Position numbers and translations under genes: made by a program
Part shown: one piece after another, positions 5,930 to 12,951 of the stretch
Position numbering within the stretch: position 1 is the stretch's first letter
Layout of the letters: the number at the start of each line of letters is the position of its first letter
DNA from: Legionellaceae bacterium
Lineage (GTDB): Bacteria; Pseudomonadota; Gammaproteobacteria; Legionellales; Legionellaceae
Assembly (NCBI GenBank): GCA_947505025.1
Contig: CANNIJ010000045.1
Span: forward strand, 1 to 12,951
DNA: 12,951 nt
Reading direction: 5' to 3'
Notes under the pieces: model-generated
The model's database searches: none
What the model saw: only the letters and a program-made list of their open reading frames with translations
Told to the model about the DNA's origin: nothing

Positions 5930-7462
5930 ATGTTACAAAAATTAAATGAGCGGATTCAAGGAATGGTCGCATGGATCATAGTTATACTGGTTGCTGTGAC
6001 CTTTACATTATTTGGACTAGATTACTATTTACAGGCACGTCATGAATCGGCCGCGCTCGCCGAGGTTAATGGTCAGGCAATTGAAAGTGTCGAGTTTCGT
6101 CAACAATATCGTCGCCAAACCTTACAACATCCGCAGTTAAGTGTCCAAGCATCGGCAGAAATAAAACAACAAGTATTAAACAATATGATTGTTAAAAAAG
6201 TTGCAGGCCAAGCAGCACATGAACTGGGTTTTGCGGTGAGCCCAGTTCAGGCAAATGCAACGGTTATGAACATACCTCAATTTCAATACAAAGGTAAGTT
6301 TTCAACTGCAAATTATGCACAGGCATTACAAACATCTTTTTTTACGCCAAGTTCATTTCAAGCAGAAGTTCAAAATAGTATGTTGCTAAATCAACAACAA
6401 TTTGCTTTTGTGAACACAGAATTTGTGCTGCCAGAAACCTTTGATGCCGATGTAAAGGTTTTCTTTCAAACCAGGGACTATGATTTTTTACTAGTGCCTG
6501 CCAAGCTTTTTTTAGCCACAGTGCATGTGTCACCTGAACAAATAAACAATTATTATCAAAAAAACACTAAAAATTACCTGGAACCAGAACAAGTCAGCAT
6601 CGAGTATTTACATCTTTCCATGCAAGACATTAAAAATAATATCAAAATTACGCCAGAAGAAATTAAACATTATTATGCTGACAATCAAAATCATGCTCCG
6701 TTTGAATCCGAAAGTAACAAGATCAAGCAACAGCTGATTAATGACCAAGCACAAGCAGCATATGCTAATGCTCTAGAACAATTATCTGAACTCAGCTACG
6801 AAAACCCAGAGAGTTTGAGCGCCGCAGCAAGTGTATTACATTTACCCATACAGCATTCAGAATTCTTTGCAAAACAAGGCGGCACACATGGGATAACACA
6901 AAATCAGCATGTTGCACGCGCAGCATTCCGTCATGATGTATTAGATGATGGCAATAACAGTGCTACGATTCCAATCGGTGATAATGAGGTGATCGTACTT
7001 AGAATAAAACAACGACGTGCTGCTCAAGTACAAGCATTATCTGCTGTCTCAGAAGGTATCGAGCAAAAACTAGCCTTAAGAGATGCCCGTAAACTAGCTC
7101 ATAAATGGGTGCAAAACTTTTTAAAAACTAATCCCAACCAGACATTAATTAATCTACCGACAAAAATCCCTGGACTAACATGGCAAAGGATCGAGCACGC
7201 AGCTGGCACAAAAAATAGCCCAGAGAATAAAGTTGCGTTTAGTTTACCCAAGATTGGAGCTGCGGTTGTGGTCAAGGTAACTGACGGAGATTATGCAATC
7301 GTGCAACTAAGCAAAATTCAACCCGGCGTCATGACTGATCCTGCCAAGCGCGTGGCTCTGCAAGCACAATGGGCCGCTGAGCAAGGTGGAATGGTTTATG
7401 ATGCATTTATTCAAGACAAAATGCGGCATGCAAAAATCCAGAATCATCGGTCGGCCAAATGA
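5930..7462 (+). CDS. ppiD: PpiD-like membrane-anchored periplasmic chaperone lacking the parvulin domain
   Basis: A 510-residue protein with the PpiD/SurA_N_3 layout: a short cytoplasmic N-terminus, one membrane helix at about 11-31 (GMVAWIIVILVAVTFTLFGL), the SurA-like N-terminal chaperone region (AEVNGQAIESVEFRQQYRRQ, LNNMIVKKVAGQAAHELGF) and the C-terminal chaperone parts (AAFRHDV, EVIVLRIKQRRAAQVQALSAV, GDYAIVQLSKIQPG). PpiD assists proteins leaving the Sec translocon. E. coli PpiD is about 620 residues and carries a degenerate parvulin domain in the middle. Here the chain passes from the pre-parvulin helix (ITPEEIKHYYADNQ, ending near residue 253) straight into the post-parvulin helix (FESESNKIKQQLINDQ, from about 258). 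No GGDLGW-like, HIL or other parvulin motif is present. The frame is intact across the junction. The start is ATG 5930 with AGGA about 10 nt upstream. It overlaps roxA by 4 nt. Confidence 0.9.
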   Translation: MLQKLNERIQGMVAWIIVILVAVTFTLFGLDYYLQARHESAALAEVNGQAIESVEFRQQYRRQTLQHPQLSVQASAEIKQQVLNNMIVKKVAGQAAHELGFAVSPVQANATVMNIPQFQYKGKFSTANYAQALQTSFFTPSSFQAEVQNSMLLNQQQFAFVNTEFVLPETFDADVKVFFQTRDYDFLLVPAKLFLATVHVSPEQINNYYQKNTKNYLEPEQVSIEYLHLSMQDIKNNIKITPEEIKHYYADNQNHAPFESESNKIKQQLINDQAQAAYANALEQLSELSYENPESLSAAASVLHLPIQHSEFFAKQGGTHGITQNQHVARAAFRHDVLDDGNNSATIPIGDNEVIVLRIKQRRAAQVQALSAVSEGIEQKLALRDARKLAHKWVQNFLKTNPNQTLINLPTKIPGLTWQRIEHAAGTKNSPENKVAFSLPKIGAAVVVKVTDGDYAIVQLSKIQPGVMTDPAKRVALQAQWAAEQGGMVYDAFIQDKMRHAKIQNHRSAK

Positions 7463-8670
7463 TTCAATTTAATCAGCTTAGCTTGCAAACTTTTTTAACT
7501 GAATACTGGCAAAAAAAACCCGTTGTTCTGCGTCAAGCATTATTACTAGACAAATTACCCTTGACAGCAGATGAGTTGGCAGGACTAGCTCTGGATGAAA
7601 ACATGGAAAGTCGTCTGATCACACAAAACCCTGATCCTACGATCGATCAATCTAGCAAGTGGCATCTCAGCACTGGTCCTTTTATCGAGTCAACCTTTGA
7701 AGATTTACCCGAAACACATTGGACTTTGTTGGTGCAAGGTGTTGATCGTGTAGTGCCTGAAGTCATGCTCTTATTAAATCAGTTTGATTTTATTCCACAA
7801 TGGCGCGCAGATGATGTAATGATCAGTTACGCGACCGAGCATGGTGGAGTAGGTCCGCACTTCGATCATTACGATGTGTTTCTTTACCAGGCCACTGGTA
7901 CCAGAGAATGGTCATTAACTACCAAGAACTGTTGTGTAGAAAACCACATAGCTGGCATAGACTTAAGAATCATGGCCGAGTTTGAAACCGAAGAAACTTA
8001 TGCCTTACAGCCAGGTGATATCTTATATGTGCCGCCATATGTAGGTCATCATGGCGTCTCGACAAGCAAGGAATGCATGACTTATTCTTTTGGTTATCGA
8101 GGATATTCAGCGGCAGAACTTTGGGAAAGTTTTGGCGATTTTTTATCTGAAAAAAATCTAGCGACCGAGAGTTATAAAGATCCTAATTGGCTCACACTCA
8201 TTGAGCCGGCAGAAATCCCAGACTCAGCCTGGCGCGAAGCACAGCGAAAATTGCTGGATTTGATCCAGGATGATCAGCGCATGGCAGCATGGTTTGGCTG
8301 TTTTGTCACGCGATTAGATGCATCTGCAGAACAACATATGCCTGTTGCGATCGAAGAGCAAGATGATCCTGGTCGTGCATGGTTGATGGCACAATTACGC
8401 CAAGGTACGGATCTTGGGCGCGATGGAACGTGTAGAATTGCGAGATTATCCGGGTCCAATGAACTTTTCATTAATGGCAATCTTTGGCCATGCAACGCAT
8501 GTACTCCAGAATTAGTCCAGTATCTGGCTAATCACCGCGAACTTAAATCAATCCAGTTAAGCAAATATTTAGATCAAGAAGCGGATCAAGAACTTATATA
8601 TACATTGTGGAAACAGCAGTGGCTGTGGCTAATACCGGTGGCCGTTGATAACCTTGACAGATATTCCTAG
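7459..8670 (+). CDS. roxA: Ribosomal protein uL16 arginine 3-hydroxylase (RoxA/YcfD), JmjC-type cupin oxygenase
   Basis: An iron(II)/2-oxoglutarate oxygenase predicted to hydroxylate an arginine of ribosomal protein L16. The 403-residue product (E. coli YcfD 373) aligns along its length: FLTEYWQKKPVVLRQA, LAGLALDENMESRL, DDVMISYATEHGGVGPHFDHYDVF, LQPGDILYVPP, YSFGYRGYSAAEL, then the winged-helix C-terminal part. The iron triad is His134, Asp136 and His197. Arg149, in the position of the E. coli 2-oxoglutarate-binding arginine, is kept (ATGTREW). The start codon overlaps the ppiD stop (ATGA at 7459-7462), which implies translational coupling. It is last in the cluster; a weak CTAGC/GCTAG pair follows the stop but no U-tract, so no terminator is assigned. 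Confidence 0.93.
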   Translation: MIQFNQLSLQTFLTEYWQKKPVVLRQALLLDKLPLTADELAGLALDENMESRLITQNPDPTIDQSSKWHLSTGPFIESTFEDLPETHWTLLVQGVDRVVPEVMLLLNQFDFIPQWRADDVMISYATEHGGVGPHFDHYDVFLYQATGTREWSLTTKNCCVENHIAGIDLRIMAEFETEETYALQPGDILYVPPYVGHHGVSTSKECMTYSFGYRGYSAAELWESFGDFLSEKNLATESYKDPNWLTLIEPAEIPDSAWREAQRKLLDLIQDDQRMAAWFGCFVTRLDASAEQHMPVAIEEQDDPGRAWLMAQLRQGTDLGRDGTCRIARLSGSNELFINGNLWPCNACTPELVQYLANHRELKSIQLSKYLDQEADQELIYTLWKQQWLWLIPVAVDNLDRYS

Positions 8671-8780
8671 CTGTTCTATACATAATAAAGAGTGCTAGCA
8701 TCGTGAATATATATTCCTGTTATCTTGAAACAACATATATGTACACTCAAGAATCCCCATAATAATAACCAGATTCAAGA

Positions 8781-8806
8781 TTGTCCCGATATAATATGAC
8801 TATAAT
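8781..8806 (+). promoter_or_regulatory. Candidate promoter of the CmcJ-like oxygenase gene
   Basis: Two perfect TATAAT hexamers lie 11 bp apart (8790-8795 and 8801-8806), about 45-60 nt before the GTG start. TTGTCC at 8781-8786 is only 14 nt from the second hexamer, so no standard -35 is well placed. Two perfect -10 boxes in the only sizeable intergenic gap make this the likely promoter area. Confidence 0.45.
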
Positions 8807-8817
8807 GGCCGCAAATG

Positions 8818-8836
8818 TTGTGATCATTAGTCACAA
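8818..8836. promoter_or_regulatory. Dyad TTGTGA-N7-TCACAA in the 5' leader of the oxygenase gene
   Basis: A perfect 6-bp inverted repeat with a 7-nt centre, just downstream of the -10 boxes and 4 nt upstream of GGGAGG (8841-8846). It could be a repressor operator or an RNA hairpin next to the ribosome binding site. It resembles a CRP site, but the centre is 7 nt and not 6. Confidence 0.5.
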
Positions 8837-8850
8837 ACCTGGGAGGCGCT

Positions 8851-9690
8851 GTGATTGATTTCTATGCATCTATCCTCGCAGATGAAATAAAAGCTGAGTT
8901 AGTCTACGGAGAAGAAAACAGTGAAATTATTGCTGGAGAGAAAACATTAACCTGTTACTCCACGATACATAATGCACGAAAACATAAACACATTCCGCAA
9001 TTAGAACATACAGGATTTTGTATCGCAGCGGAAAACTCTGGTTTTAACGATTTCACCAATCAAGATAAAATCATAGAACTTTATTATCCAATAATTAGAG
9101 AAACTCTAAAAAAACAATTAGAGAATAGCTATCATATAAAAAATTGTAAGATATATCTATTTAATAATTATTTAAGAAATGAGAGTAGCACAGATCTGGT
9201 TTCTATAAGTAACAGGGCTCCTGCATTAATAGTCCACGCTGATTACTCACCCAAAAGCTTAGAAGATTTTTTTACTGATAGAATCGGTCATCTCTTTAAA
9301 AACTTCTGTGGTAATCCTAAGGAAATGATAGGCAATAAAAACTGGGGTTTTTTTAATGTATGGAAGCCTTTAAATCTGATTATTAATTCTACGTTAGCCT
9401 TGTGCGACAAGAGTAGCCTGATCCAGGAAGATATTTATAGAAACACAAATTACATCAAAACCAATGAAGTCTCTCACATTATGTCACTTAATTACCGCAA
9501 AACTCATAGATGGTTTTACTACCCATTAATGCAACCGAATGAGGTTATAATTTTTGAACAATACAAAAGTGACTTGGGGTTCAATGAGTTTATTCCTGCT
9601 TTTCATTCTGCATTTAAGATAGATAAATCATTGTATGGTTATGCTCCCAGACAAAGTATTGAGATCAGGGGTTTAAGCGTATGGGAATAG
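8851..9690 (+). CDS. CmcJ/NvfI-family putative non-heme iron oxygenase
   Basis: A 279-residue protein whose C-terminal half fits the CmcJ/NvfI/AsaB-like family, relatives of iron/2-oxoglutarate oxygenases found in cephamycin and fungal product pathways. Visible signature blocks are IVHADYS (119-135 region; His129 and Asp131), FFNVWKPLN (167-175), LALCD (182-186), HRWFYYPLMQPNEVIIFEQY (219-238), FHSAF (His252) and APRQSIEIRGL (Arg267, Arg273). A His-x-Asp...His iron triad can therefore be drawn, though the metal role is inferred. The substrate is unknown and no biosynthetic partner genes are nearby. The start is GTG 8851 behind GGGAGG with a short 4-nt gap; no in-frame ATG is close. The gene is far more AT-rich than its neighbours (21 G or C in the 120 bases 9061-9180), which suggests horizontal acquisition between the conserved roxA and lptFG loci. 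Confidence 0.75.
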   Translation: MIDFYASILADEIKAELVYGEENSEIIAGEKTLTCYSTIHNARKHKHIPQLEHTGFCIAAENSGFNDFTNQDKIIELYYPIIRETLKKQLENSYHIKNCKIYLFNNYLRNESSTDLVSISNRAPALIVHADYSPKSLEDFFTDRIGHLFKNFCGNPKEMIGNKNWGFFNVWKPLNLIINSTLALCDKSSLIQEDIYRNTNYIKTNEVSHIMSLNYRKTHRWFYYPLMQPNEVIIFEQYKSDLGFNEFIPAFHSAFKIDKSLYGYAPRQSIEIRGLSVWE

Positions 9691-9715
9691 ATTGGCACTG
9701 TAAGTGGCTAAATCT

Positions 9716-9759
9716 GTGCACGCTGTGATCTATAGTTAACCCAAATATTCAGCGTGCAC
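9716..9759. repeat. Perfect 10-bp inverted repeat at the oxygenase/lptG convergence
   Basis: GTGCACGCTG (9716-9725) and CAGCGTGCAC (9750-9759) can form a GC-rich 10-bp stem around a 24-nt AT-rich loop. The right arm overlaps the last codons and stop of lptG; the left arm is intergenic, 25 bp after the oxygenase stop. Neither strand shows a run of T after the stem, so it is not a canonical terminator, but its place between convergent genes suggests transcript-end folding or protection. Confidence 0.6.
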
Positions 9760-10813
9760 GTCGCATCATGTACAAACCTAACAGCGCAAATAACCCTGTT
9801 GGTAGAACTGCGGCTAATACTGGTGGCCATTGATAAACTTGACTAGCTCCGCCTAAAAAACGATTTATAATGTAAAATCCAAAGCCTACTGTGGCCCCCG
9901 CCATTAACTTTGAACCCATCGTTGATCCACGTAATGGGCCGAAAATAAAAGGTATCGCTAAGAGCATCATGACTAAAGTCGTAATTGGTTGCATTAACCG
10001 CTGTGAATATACCAATAAATCATGCGGGGCAATTGTTTCAGATCCAGAGTGCAAATGCTTGTGCAAAGTATACAGCGTTATTTCATCTAACTCACTTTTA
10101 TACGCGCCCAATACAGCTGGATTCAATGCAACCGGCCATATCATCTCTGCGTATTGTTGTGCACTGGTATGATCTGGGTACAATCTTGTTTCATGCACGC
10201 CACTGGCCTGCCAACGTCGCGCAGCTGTTTGATAGACTATGTTTTCGATCCGGCGAGTAACGCTCAAATCATGATTTTTATTGAAATGAAATTGGATTAC
10301 ATCATGTATTTTATACTCAGATTCTACAGTGCCGATTAAAATCATGTCTTGCTGGACGCGCAACCAAACACCCGCCTTAGTATGTAAAGCATGATCGCCA
10401 CTCAGTGCTTGTTGCTTGCTTTGATTAGCCAGATGTACCATTTTCGGTATCAAGCATTCGCCAGATACTGTGGCCAGAAAAATCAGCACACATGCAATTT
10501 TGATCACAGCCAGTGTGATCTGACCGATTGAAAATCCAGCAGCGCGCATAACAACTAACTCTTGATGACCGGCCATTTGCCCTAATCCAATCAAACAACC
10601 TAATAAACTTGCCATAGGAAAAAACAAATATACTTCATACGGTGTTTCAAGTAACACATACTTGGCTGCGGCCAAGATCCCATAGCCACCGGTTCCTAAA
10701 GAACCTAACTGACTAGCAAATAACATAAATACTTGTAATCCAGTTAACATCAAAATTACCAGAGCAATTGATCCGAGTACTGTGCGTGCAATATATATTT
10801 CTAGTTTTAACAT
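9749..10813 (-). CDS. lptG: LPS export system permease protein LptG
   Basis: One of two inner-membrane subunits of the LptB2FG ABC transporter that extracts LPS and passes it to LptC and the periplasmic bridge. The 354-residue product has the YjgP/YjgQ family layout: three N-terminal membrane helices (about 12-33, 58-78, 98-118), a periplasmic beta-jellyroll region (about 130-265) and three C-terminal helices (QPITTLVMMLLAIPFIFGPL, GATVGFGFYIINRFLGG, VLAAVLPTGLFALLGLYMM). The cytoplasmic coupling helix that contacts LptB reads GHQELVVMRAAGFS (82-95). It is assigned LptG and not LptF from its second position after lptF and the family features (FGPLRGSTMG, HK-type periplasmic segment). Its ATG is 2 nt after the lptF stop. 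Full length. Confidence 0.93.
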   Translation of the reverse strand: MLKLEIYIARTVLGSIALVILMLTGLQVFMLFASQLGSLGTGGYGILAAAKYVLLETPYEVYLFFPMASLLGCLIGLGQMAGHQELVVMRAAGFSIGQITLAVIKIACVLIFLATVSGECLIPKMVHLANQSKQQALSGDHALHTKAGVWLRVQQDMILIGTVESEYKIHDVIQFHFNKNHDLSVTRRIENIVYQTAARRWQASGVHETRLYPDHTSAQQYAEMIWPVALNPAVLGAYKSELDEITLYTLHKHLHSGSETIAPHDLLVYSQRLMQPITTLVMMLLAIPFIFGPLRGSTMGSKLMAGATVGFGFYIINRFLGGASQVYQWPPVLAAVLPTGLFALLGLYMMRRAR

Positions 10814-10815
10814 AA

Positions 10816-11886
10816 CTACCTACGTGCATTAATCACTAGTAACGTCACCCCAACCATGGCCACAGCAAGATGCAACCAACCCATACCAATCCACCACGGT
10901 ACCTGTCCAGATACAATCCAATCTCTCGCAATGAACATGAAATTCGCATACACTATAAAAATTAAGATTGCTGGTAATAATTTTGCATACTTGCCTGCTC
11001 GAGGATTCACTCGACTCAAAGGCACCGCAACTAGTGTTAACACAAAAACCATTAAAGGCACCGATAATCGCCACTGTAACTCCGCAGCTTTTTTAAGATC
11101 TGGATTATTCATTGGCCATAAGTCACTCAACTTTGCCGTGCGCAGATCATTTTTTACTCGCTGATCCGGATGCGGCAAGCGATGTTGGTAGCGTTCAAAG
11201 CGCGCAACTTGATAACCTGCAGATCCTGGCTGACCCTGATATTTTTTACCATTAATTAAAACAACATGATCCTCATGTGTCTGTGGATCGCTGGTTAAAA
11301 AAGCCTGTTCAGCCCAGATCACATCCCATTGCGGAACCCCTGCAGAGTCTATCAATCTGGCAAAAAAAATGTTGTGCGCCTGCAAATGATTCGGACTAAT
11401 CGATTCCACATAAAATACCTGATTACCCGAAGGTAAGGCCCTAAACCTACCCGGCAAAATAGTTTGAATCAACGTTTGGATCCCCGTTGTTTGCAACAAT
11501 CTAGCTCTCTGATAAGCAATCCATGGATTAGCCAGCATCATTGCTGCCGTGATTAATGCTACCACTGCAGCCATAATTAAACTGTGCTTTAATAATTTAC
11601 CTTGACCATAGCCACAAGCTTGTAACACAGTCATTTCACTTTCAGCATACAAACGTCCATAGGCAAGTAACAAGGACACATAAAAACCCAGAGGAAACAA
11701 CAAACTTAATAAATTAGGTAACTCTAATAGCATTAATTTCATTACAAGCATACCTGGAATCGTACCGCTAGCTGCACGATTCATATATATAACAACCTGA
11801 TTACTCATAAAAATAAGCATCAAAATGGCAGTTAATGCCACTAATGTTACACAGACTTCTTTAGTTAAATAACGAAAAATTAACAC
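10816..11886 (-). CDS. lptF: LPS export system permease protein LptF
   Basis: The partner permease of LptG in LptB2FG. 356 residues, beginning MLIFRYLTKEVCVTL (E. coli MIIIRYLVRETL), with a first membrane helix at about 12-28, the coupling helix ESEMTVLQACGYGQGKL, the periplasmic jellyroll with FYVESISPNHLQAHNIFFA, ELQWRLSVPLMVFVLTLVAVPLSRVNPRAGKYAKLLPA, typical of LptF, and the C-terminal helices. The start is GTG at 11886 with AGGA about 8-10 nt upstream on the minus strand; it fits the family N-terminus. It is divergent from pepA across 54 bp, the same order as in E. coli, and cotranscribed with lptG. A TATAAT on the minus strand (11950 to 11945), inside the first pepA codons, is a possible -10 element without a good -35. 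Confidence 0.95.
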   Translation of the reverse strand: MLIFRYLTKEVCVTLVALTAILMLIFMSNQVVIYMNRAASGTIPGMLVMKLMLLELPNLLSLLFPLGFYVSLLLAYGRLYAESEMTVLQACGYGQGKLLKHSLIMAAVVALITAAMMLANPWIAYQRARLLQTTGIQTLIQTILPGRFRALPSGNQVFYVESISPNHLQAHNIFFARLIDSAGVPQWDVIWAEQAFLTSDPQTHEDHVVLINGKKYQGQPGSAGYQVARFERYQHRLPHPDQRVKNDLRTAKLSDLWPMNNPDLKKAAELQWRLSVPLMVFVLTLVAVPLSRVNPRAGKYAKLLPAILIFIVYANFMFIARDWIVSGQVPWWIGMGWLHLAVAMVGVTLLVINARR

Positions 11887-11940
11887 AGTAGTAATCCTAA
11901 CAAACTCAAGTTAAACTAGTCTTTTTTATAGGACATTATC

Positions 11941-12951
11941 ATGGATTATAACCTAACGGATACTCCAGATCTTATCACCAATGATTGTTTGGTGGCCGGT
12001 GTTTTTTCTAAACTCACACAAAATGATTTACACAGCAGTTGGGATCCGCAAATTTGCAGCATAATATCTCCTTGTGTAACTTTGCTAAGTGAGCCAGGAG
12101 ATATAACATGGCGCACCACTCCTGATAATAAACAATTACTCATAATTCAATGTGGCGATGAGAGTGATTACGATGAAAAAAAACTCGCAAAATATCTAAA
12201 AACCATCGCCAACTCACTAATCAATAATCATATTGAAAAAGCCACGCTCTGTTTACCAACATTAAAAAAACGTCAGCCAAATTGGCAGCTGCAGTACATG
12301 TTACTAAAAATGGACGCACACTTCTATCAGATGCTTGATTTTAAGTCAATAAACAACAAACCTCATTCAATCAAGTGCTTGAATATTTGCCTGGCTAACA
12401 CAGATCAGGACACGCTCACTAATGCAGTCTCGATTGCCGCCGGCATTCGACTGGCGCGTGATTTGGCCAACATGCCTGCCAACGTATGTACTCCAGCTTA
12501 CCTGGTTACGCAAGCACGCACACTTGCCGATCAATACAACTGTATGCATTTATCGGTATTTCATCGCGAAGATCTTCAGGCAATGAATATGTGGTCTTTT
12601 CTTGCAGTAGCGCAAGGCAGTCATGAGCCACCAGCTTTGATTGAATTACATTATCGCGGAGCAGCTGCAGACGTCCCGCCGATAGTTTTAGTCGGCAAAG
12701 GCATTACTTTTGATTCAGGCGGGATCTCACTCAAATCTCCAGCCGGCATGAATGAAATGAAATACGATATGGCAGGTGCAGCCAGTGTGCTGGGTACTTT
12801 AAGCGCGTGCGCAGCATTAAAATTGCCACTAAATATTATTGGTTTGATGGCATGTGCAGAAAATATGCCGGGTGGTGGTGCAGTGAAACCTGGCGATATC
12901 GTGCGCAGCCGTTCAGGACAAACCATTGAAATAACTAACACAGATGCAGAG
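11941..12951 (+). CDS. pepA: Leucyl aminopeptidase PepA, peptidase family M17 (3' end outside window)
   Basis: 337 codons from ATG 11941 to the window edge with no stop; about one third of the gene is missing. The start has TAGGA about 7 nt upstream. The N-terminal domain (about 1-160) is divergent, as is usual in the family. The catalytic domain is clear: RDLANMPANVCTP, VLVGKGITFDSGGISLKS (Lys253, Asp258, catalytic Lys265), NEMKYDMAGAASVLG (Asp276), NIIGLMACAENMPGGGAVKPGDI and ITNTDAE, with Asp335 and Glu337 completing the two-metal site at the last codon. The enzyme removes N-terminal residues from peptides in the cytoplasm. In E. coli, PepA also binds DNA in Xer recombination and pyrimidine control, but nothing here tests that. 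Confidence 0.93.
   Translation, partial: MDYNLTDTPDLITNDCLVAGVFSKLTQNDLHSSWDPQICSIISPCVTLLSEPGDITWRTTPDNKQLLIIQCGDESDYDEKKLAKYLKTIANSLINNHIEKATLCLPTLKKRQPNWQLQYMLLKMDAHFYQMLDFKSINNKPHSIKCLNICLANTDQDTLTNAVSIAAGIRLARDLANMPANVCTPAYLVTQARTLADQYNCMHLSVFHREDLQAMNMWSFLAVAQGSHEPPALIELHYRGAAADVPPIVLVGKGITFDSGGISLKSPAGMNEMKYDMAGAASVLGTLSACAALKLPLNIIGLMACAENMPGGGAVKPGDIVRSRSGQTIEITNTDAE

Larger units (their letters stand above)
8671..8850. other. Intergenic region between roxA and the oxygenase gene
   Basis: 180 bp of AT-rich DNA with no open frame of interest. It holds a 6-bp inverted pair TCTTGA/TCAAGA (8723-8728 and 8747-8752), another TCAAGA at 8775-8780, and then the promoter and dyad listed separately. 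No tRNA or terminator with a U-tract was found. Confidence 0.6.

Noticed and set aside
8819..8835. CRP binding site TGTGA...TCACA
   Set aside because: The central spacer is 7 nt where CRP needs 6, and the site is downstream of the likely -10, so it is kept only as an unassigned dyad.
9891..10339. Plus-strand open frames inside lptG
   Set aside because: Three mutually overlapping frames antisense to a well-conserved gene, with no start signals or family features.

Overview
The window looks like conserved chromosome from a gammaproteobacterium of the Legionellales type (Legionella/Coxiella/Aquicella-like), with moderately low GC. The clues are a divergent Legionella-type major outer membrane protein at the left edge (mature start near AGTMG), the lptFG-pepA divergent arrangement, a dut-algC pair, RdgC, GreA and the ribosomal oxygenase RoxA. 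The genus assignment is an inference; no rRNA or other definitive marker is present.

Left part (1-1806). A beta-barrel outer membrane protein gene runs off the left edge on the minus strand. Its upstream region is a short tandem hexamer array that overlaps the most likely promoter. Divergent from it is a small flgM (anti-sigma-28 factor) preceded by a near-perfect FliA promoter (TAAAGTTT, 11 nt, GCCGATAC). That promoter fixes the start codon at 608 rather than at an upstream ATG. rdgC follows 53 nt later. No other flagellar gene is visible.

Middle part (1891-8670). mltD (lytic transglycosylase with three LysM repeats) converges on greA, which reads leftwards from an extended -10 promoter. 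To the right is a compact rightward cluster, dut-algC-ppiD-roxA, with gaps of 1 nt, 12 nt and a 4-nt overlap, probably one transcript. It covers dUTP sanitation, hexose-phosphate mutase for envelope sugars, a periplasmic membrane-anchored chaperone and ribosomal protein L16 arginine hydroxylation. The PpiD homologue lacks its parvulin domain.

Right part (8671-12951). One very AT-rich gene for a CmcJ/NvfI-type putative iron/2-oxoglutarate oxygenase, with its own promoter region and a dyad just before its ribosome binding site, looks like an accessory insertion. After it come lptG and lptF on the minus strand (LPS export permease subunits). Divergent from lptF is pepA (M17 leucyl aminopeptidase), which runs off the right edge.

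No rRNA, tRNA, CRISPR array, transposase or prophage gene was seen. The best candidates for something undescribed are the parvulin-less PpiD, the repeat-containing promoter of the outer membrane protein, the short FliA-driven FlgM away from a flagellar cluster, and the solitary AT-rich oxygenase.
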